From NCBI RefSeq assembly GCF_964340395.1, contig NC_135550.1, positions 7,608,101 to 7,672,100 of the forward strand: a stretch of DNA of 64,000 nt, read 5' to 3'. This DNA is from Glandiceps talaboti. Its lineage: Eukaryota > Hemichordata > Enteropneusta > Spengelidae. Below are positions 63,659 through 64,000 of this stretch, piece by piece. The position numbers and the translations under genes were made by a program. The notes under the pieces are model-generated. The model searched no databases. It was not told where the DNA came from and was given only the letters and a program-made list of their open reading frames with translations. The stretch's first letter is position 1. Each line of letters starts with the position of its first letter.

Positions 63659-64000
63659 GTTAATGACTCATCAGATTCATTTGTGTTTAAATCATTGCGT
63701 TCATTTCATATCACACCTAACCATCACCTGCTATGCGTTCATTACTTTGCTGATTGTGGCCGGCTGTCATTGCATGCTAAAAACTAACCGTCCAAGCGTA
63801 CAATTGTGTCTTGCCATGTGTTCAGTGGAGTGCAAAGGTTTCAGTCGTTTCGCCTGGTTGTTGACATTTGCAAACTATACAATCAGGACATGCTAGTTTT
63901 TGTAAGCTTGCTATGTAACCAAGTGTTAATGTGAATGTTTTGCTAGTTGTAGCCGAAATTTAACAGCATTGCACCCACCCTAGTAAATCCCTGTATGTAG
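63659..64000. other. Start of intron 27
   Basis: No further exon seen before the window ends. If the donor at 63,659 is wrong, the coding frame stops within a few codons (TAA at 63,661-63,663), so splicing near here is required. Confidence 0.55.

Noticed and set aside
60953-61414. 153-codon open frame overlapping exon 24 and the 102-bp array
   Set aside because: It is a different frame from LYST and is open only because 102 is a multiple of three. The conserved LYST frame ends at the donor.
37270-63658. Identity as another BEACH protein (NBEA, NBEAL, WDFY3/4, LRBA)
   Set aside because: The N-terminal LAREFL block, GICCCM, FMHHHH, LGSPPDL and LLANQL landmarks and their order fit LYST as recalled. 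The other families do not share them.

Overview
This is a eukaryotic (animal) genomic window carrying most of one large, intron-rich gene on the + strand. Twenty-seven exons with GT-AG borders join in a single unbroken reading frame of about 2,706 codons. The protein resembles vertebrate LYST (lysosomal trafficking regulator, a BEACH-family protein) from its N-terminus through the ARM-like N-terminal region, the ConA-like/LamG-like domain and the following helical region. The window ends before the PH-BEACH-WD40 part, so the gene is 3'-incomplete. The identification comes from recalled vertebrate LYST sequence and was not searched. AT-rich DNA, long introns full of minisatellites and foldback elements, and moderate divergence from vertebrate LYST suggest an invertebrate, perhaps a non-vertebrate deuterostome such as a hemichordate or cephalochordate. 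The species cannot be fixed from sequence alone.

Layout: 1-4365 is upstream flank or an upstream intron with a 47-bp-type minisatellite. 4366-4457 is the exon with the likely start codon. 4458-7268 is an intron with a foldback element, a 1.4-kb composite repeat element and a tandem array that duplicates the 5' part of the next exon. 7269-7440 is exon 2. 7441-24391 is a 17-kb repeat-rich intron. Exons 3 and 4 lie at 24392-24485 and 30602-30640. A giant 3.2-kb exon lies at 37270-40463. Exons 6-27 follow at 40762-63658 with mostly short introns. No second protein-coding gene, rRNA or intact tRNA was recognised; one tRNA-derived SINE-like fragment was.

The main unusual theme is tandem repetition at exon borders. 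Exon 2 is the last unit of a roughly 90-bp array whose upstream intronic units carry decoy 3' splice sites. Exon 24 is the first unit of a 102-bp array whose downstream intronic units carry three more near-identical 5' splice sites. Exon 16 is followed by a 33-bp minisatellite that stays open in the coding frame. Other features of note are several near-perfect palindromic (foldback or MITE-like) elements, a nested transposon-like insertion with a visible target duplication, and two elements that begin with a hairpin preceded by TTTTTAG.

Exon numbers and residue numbers below count from the proposed start at 4411 and are my own model.
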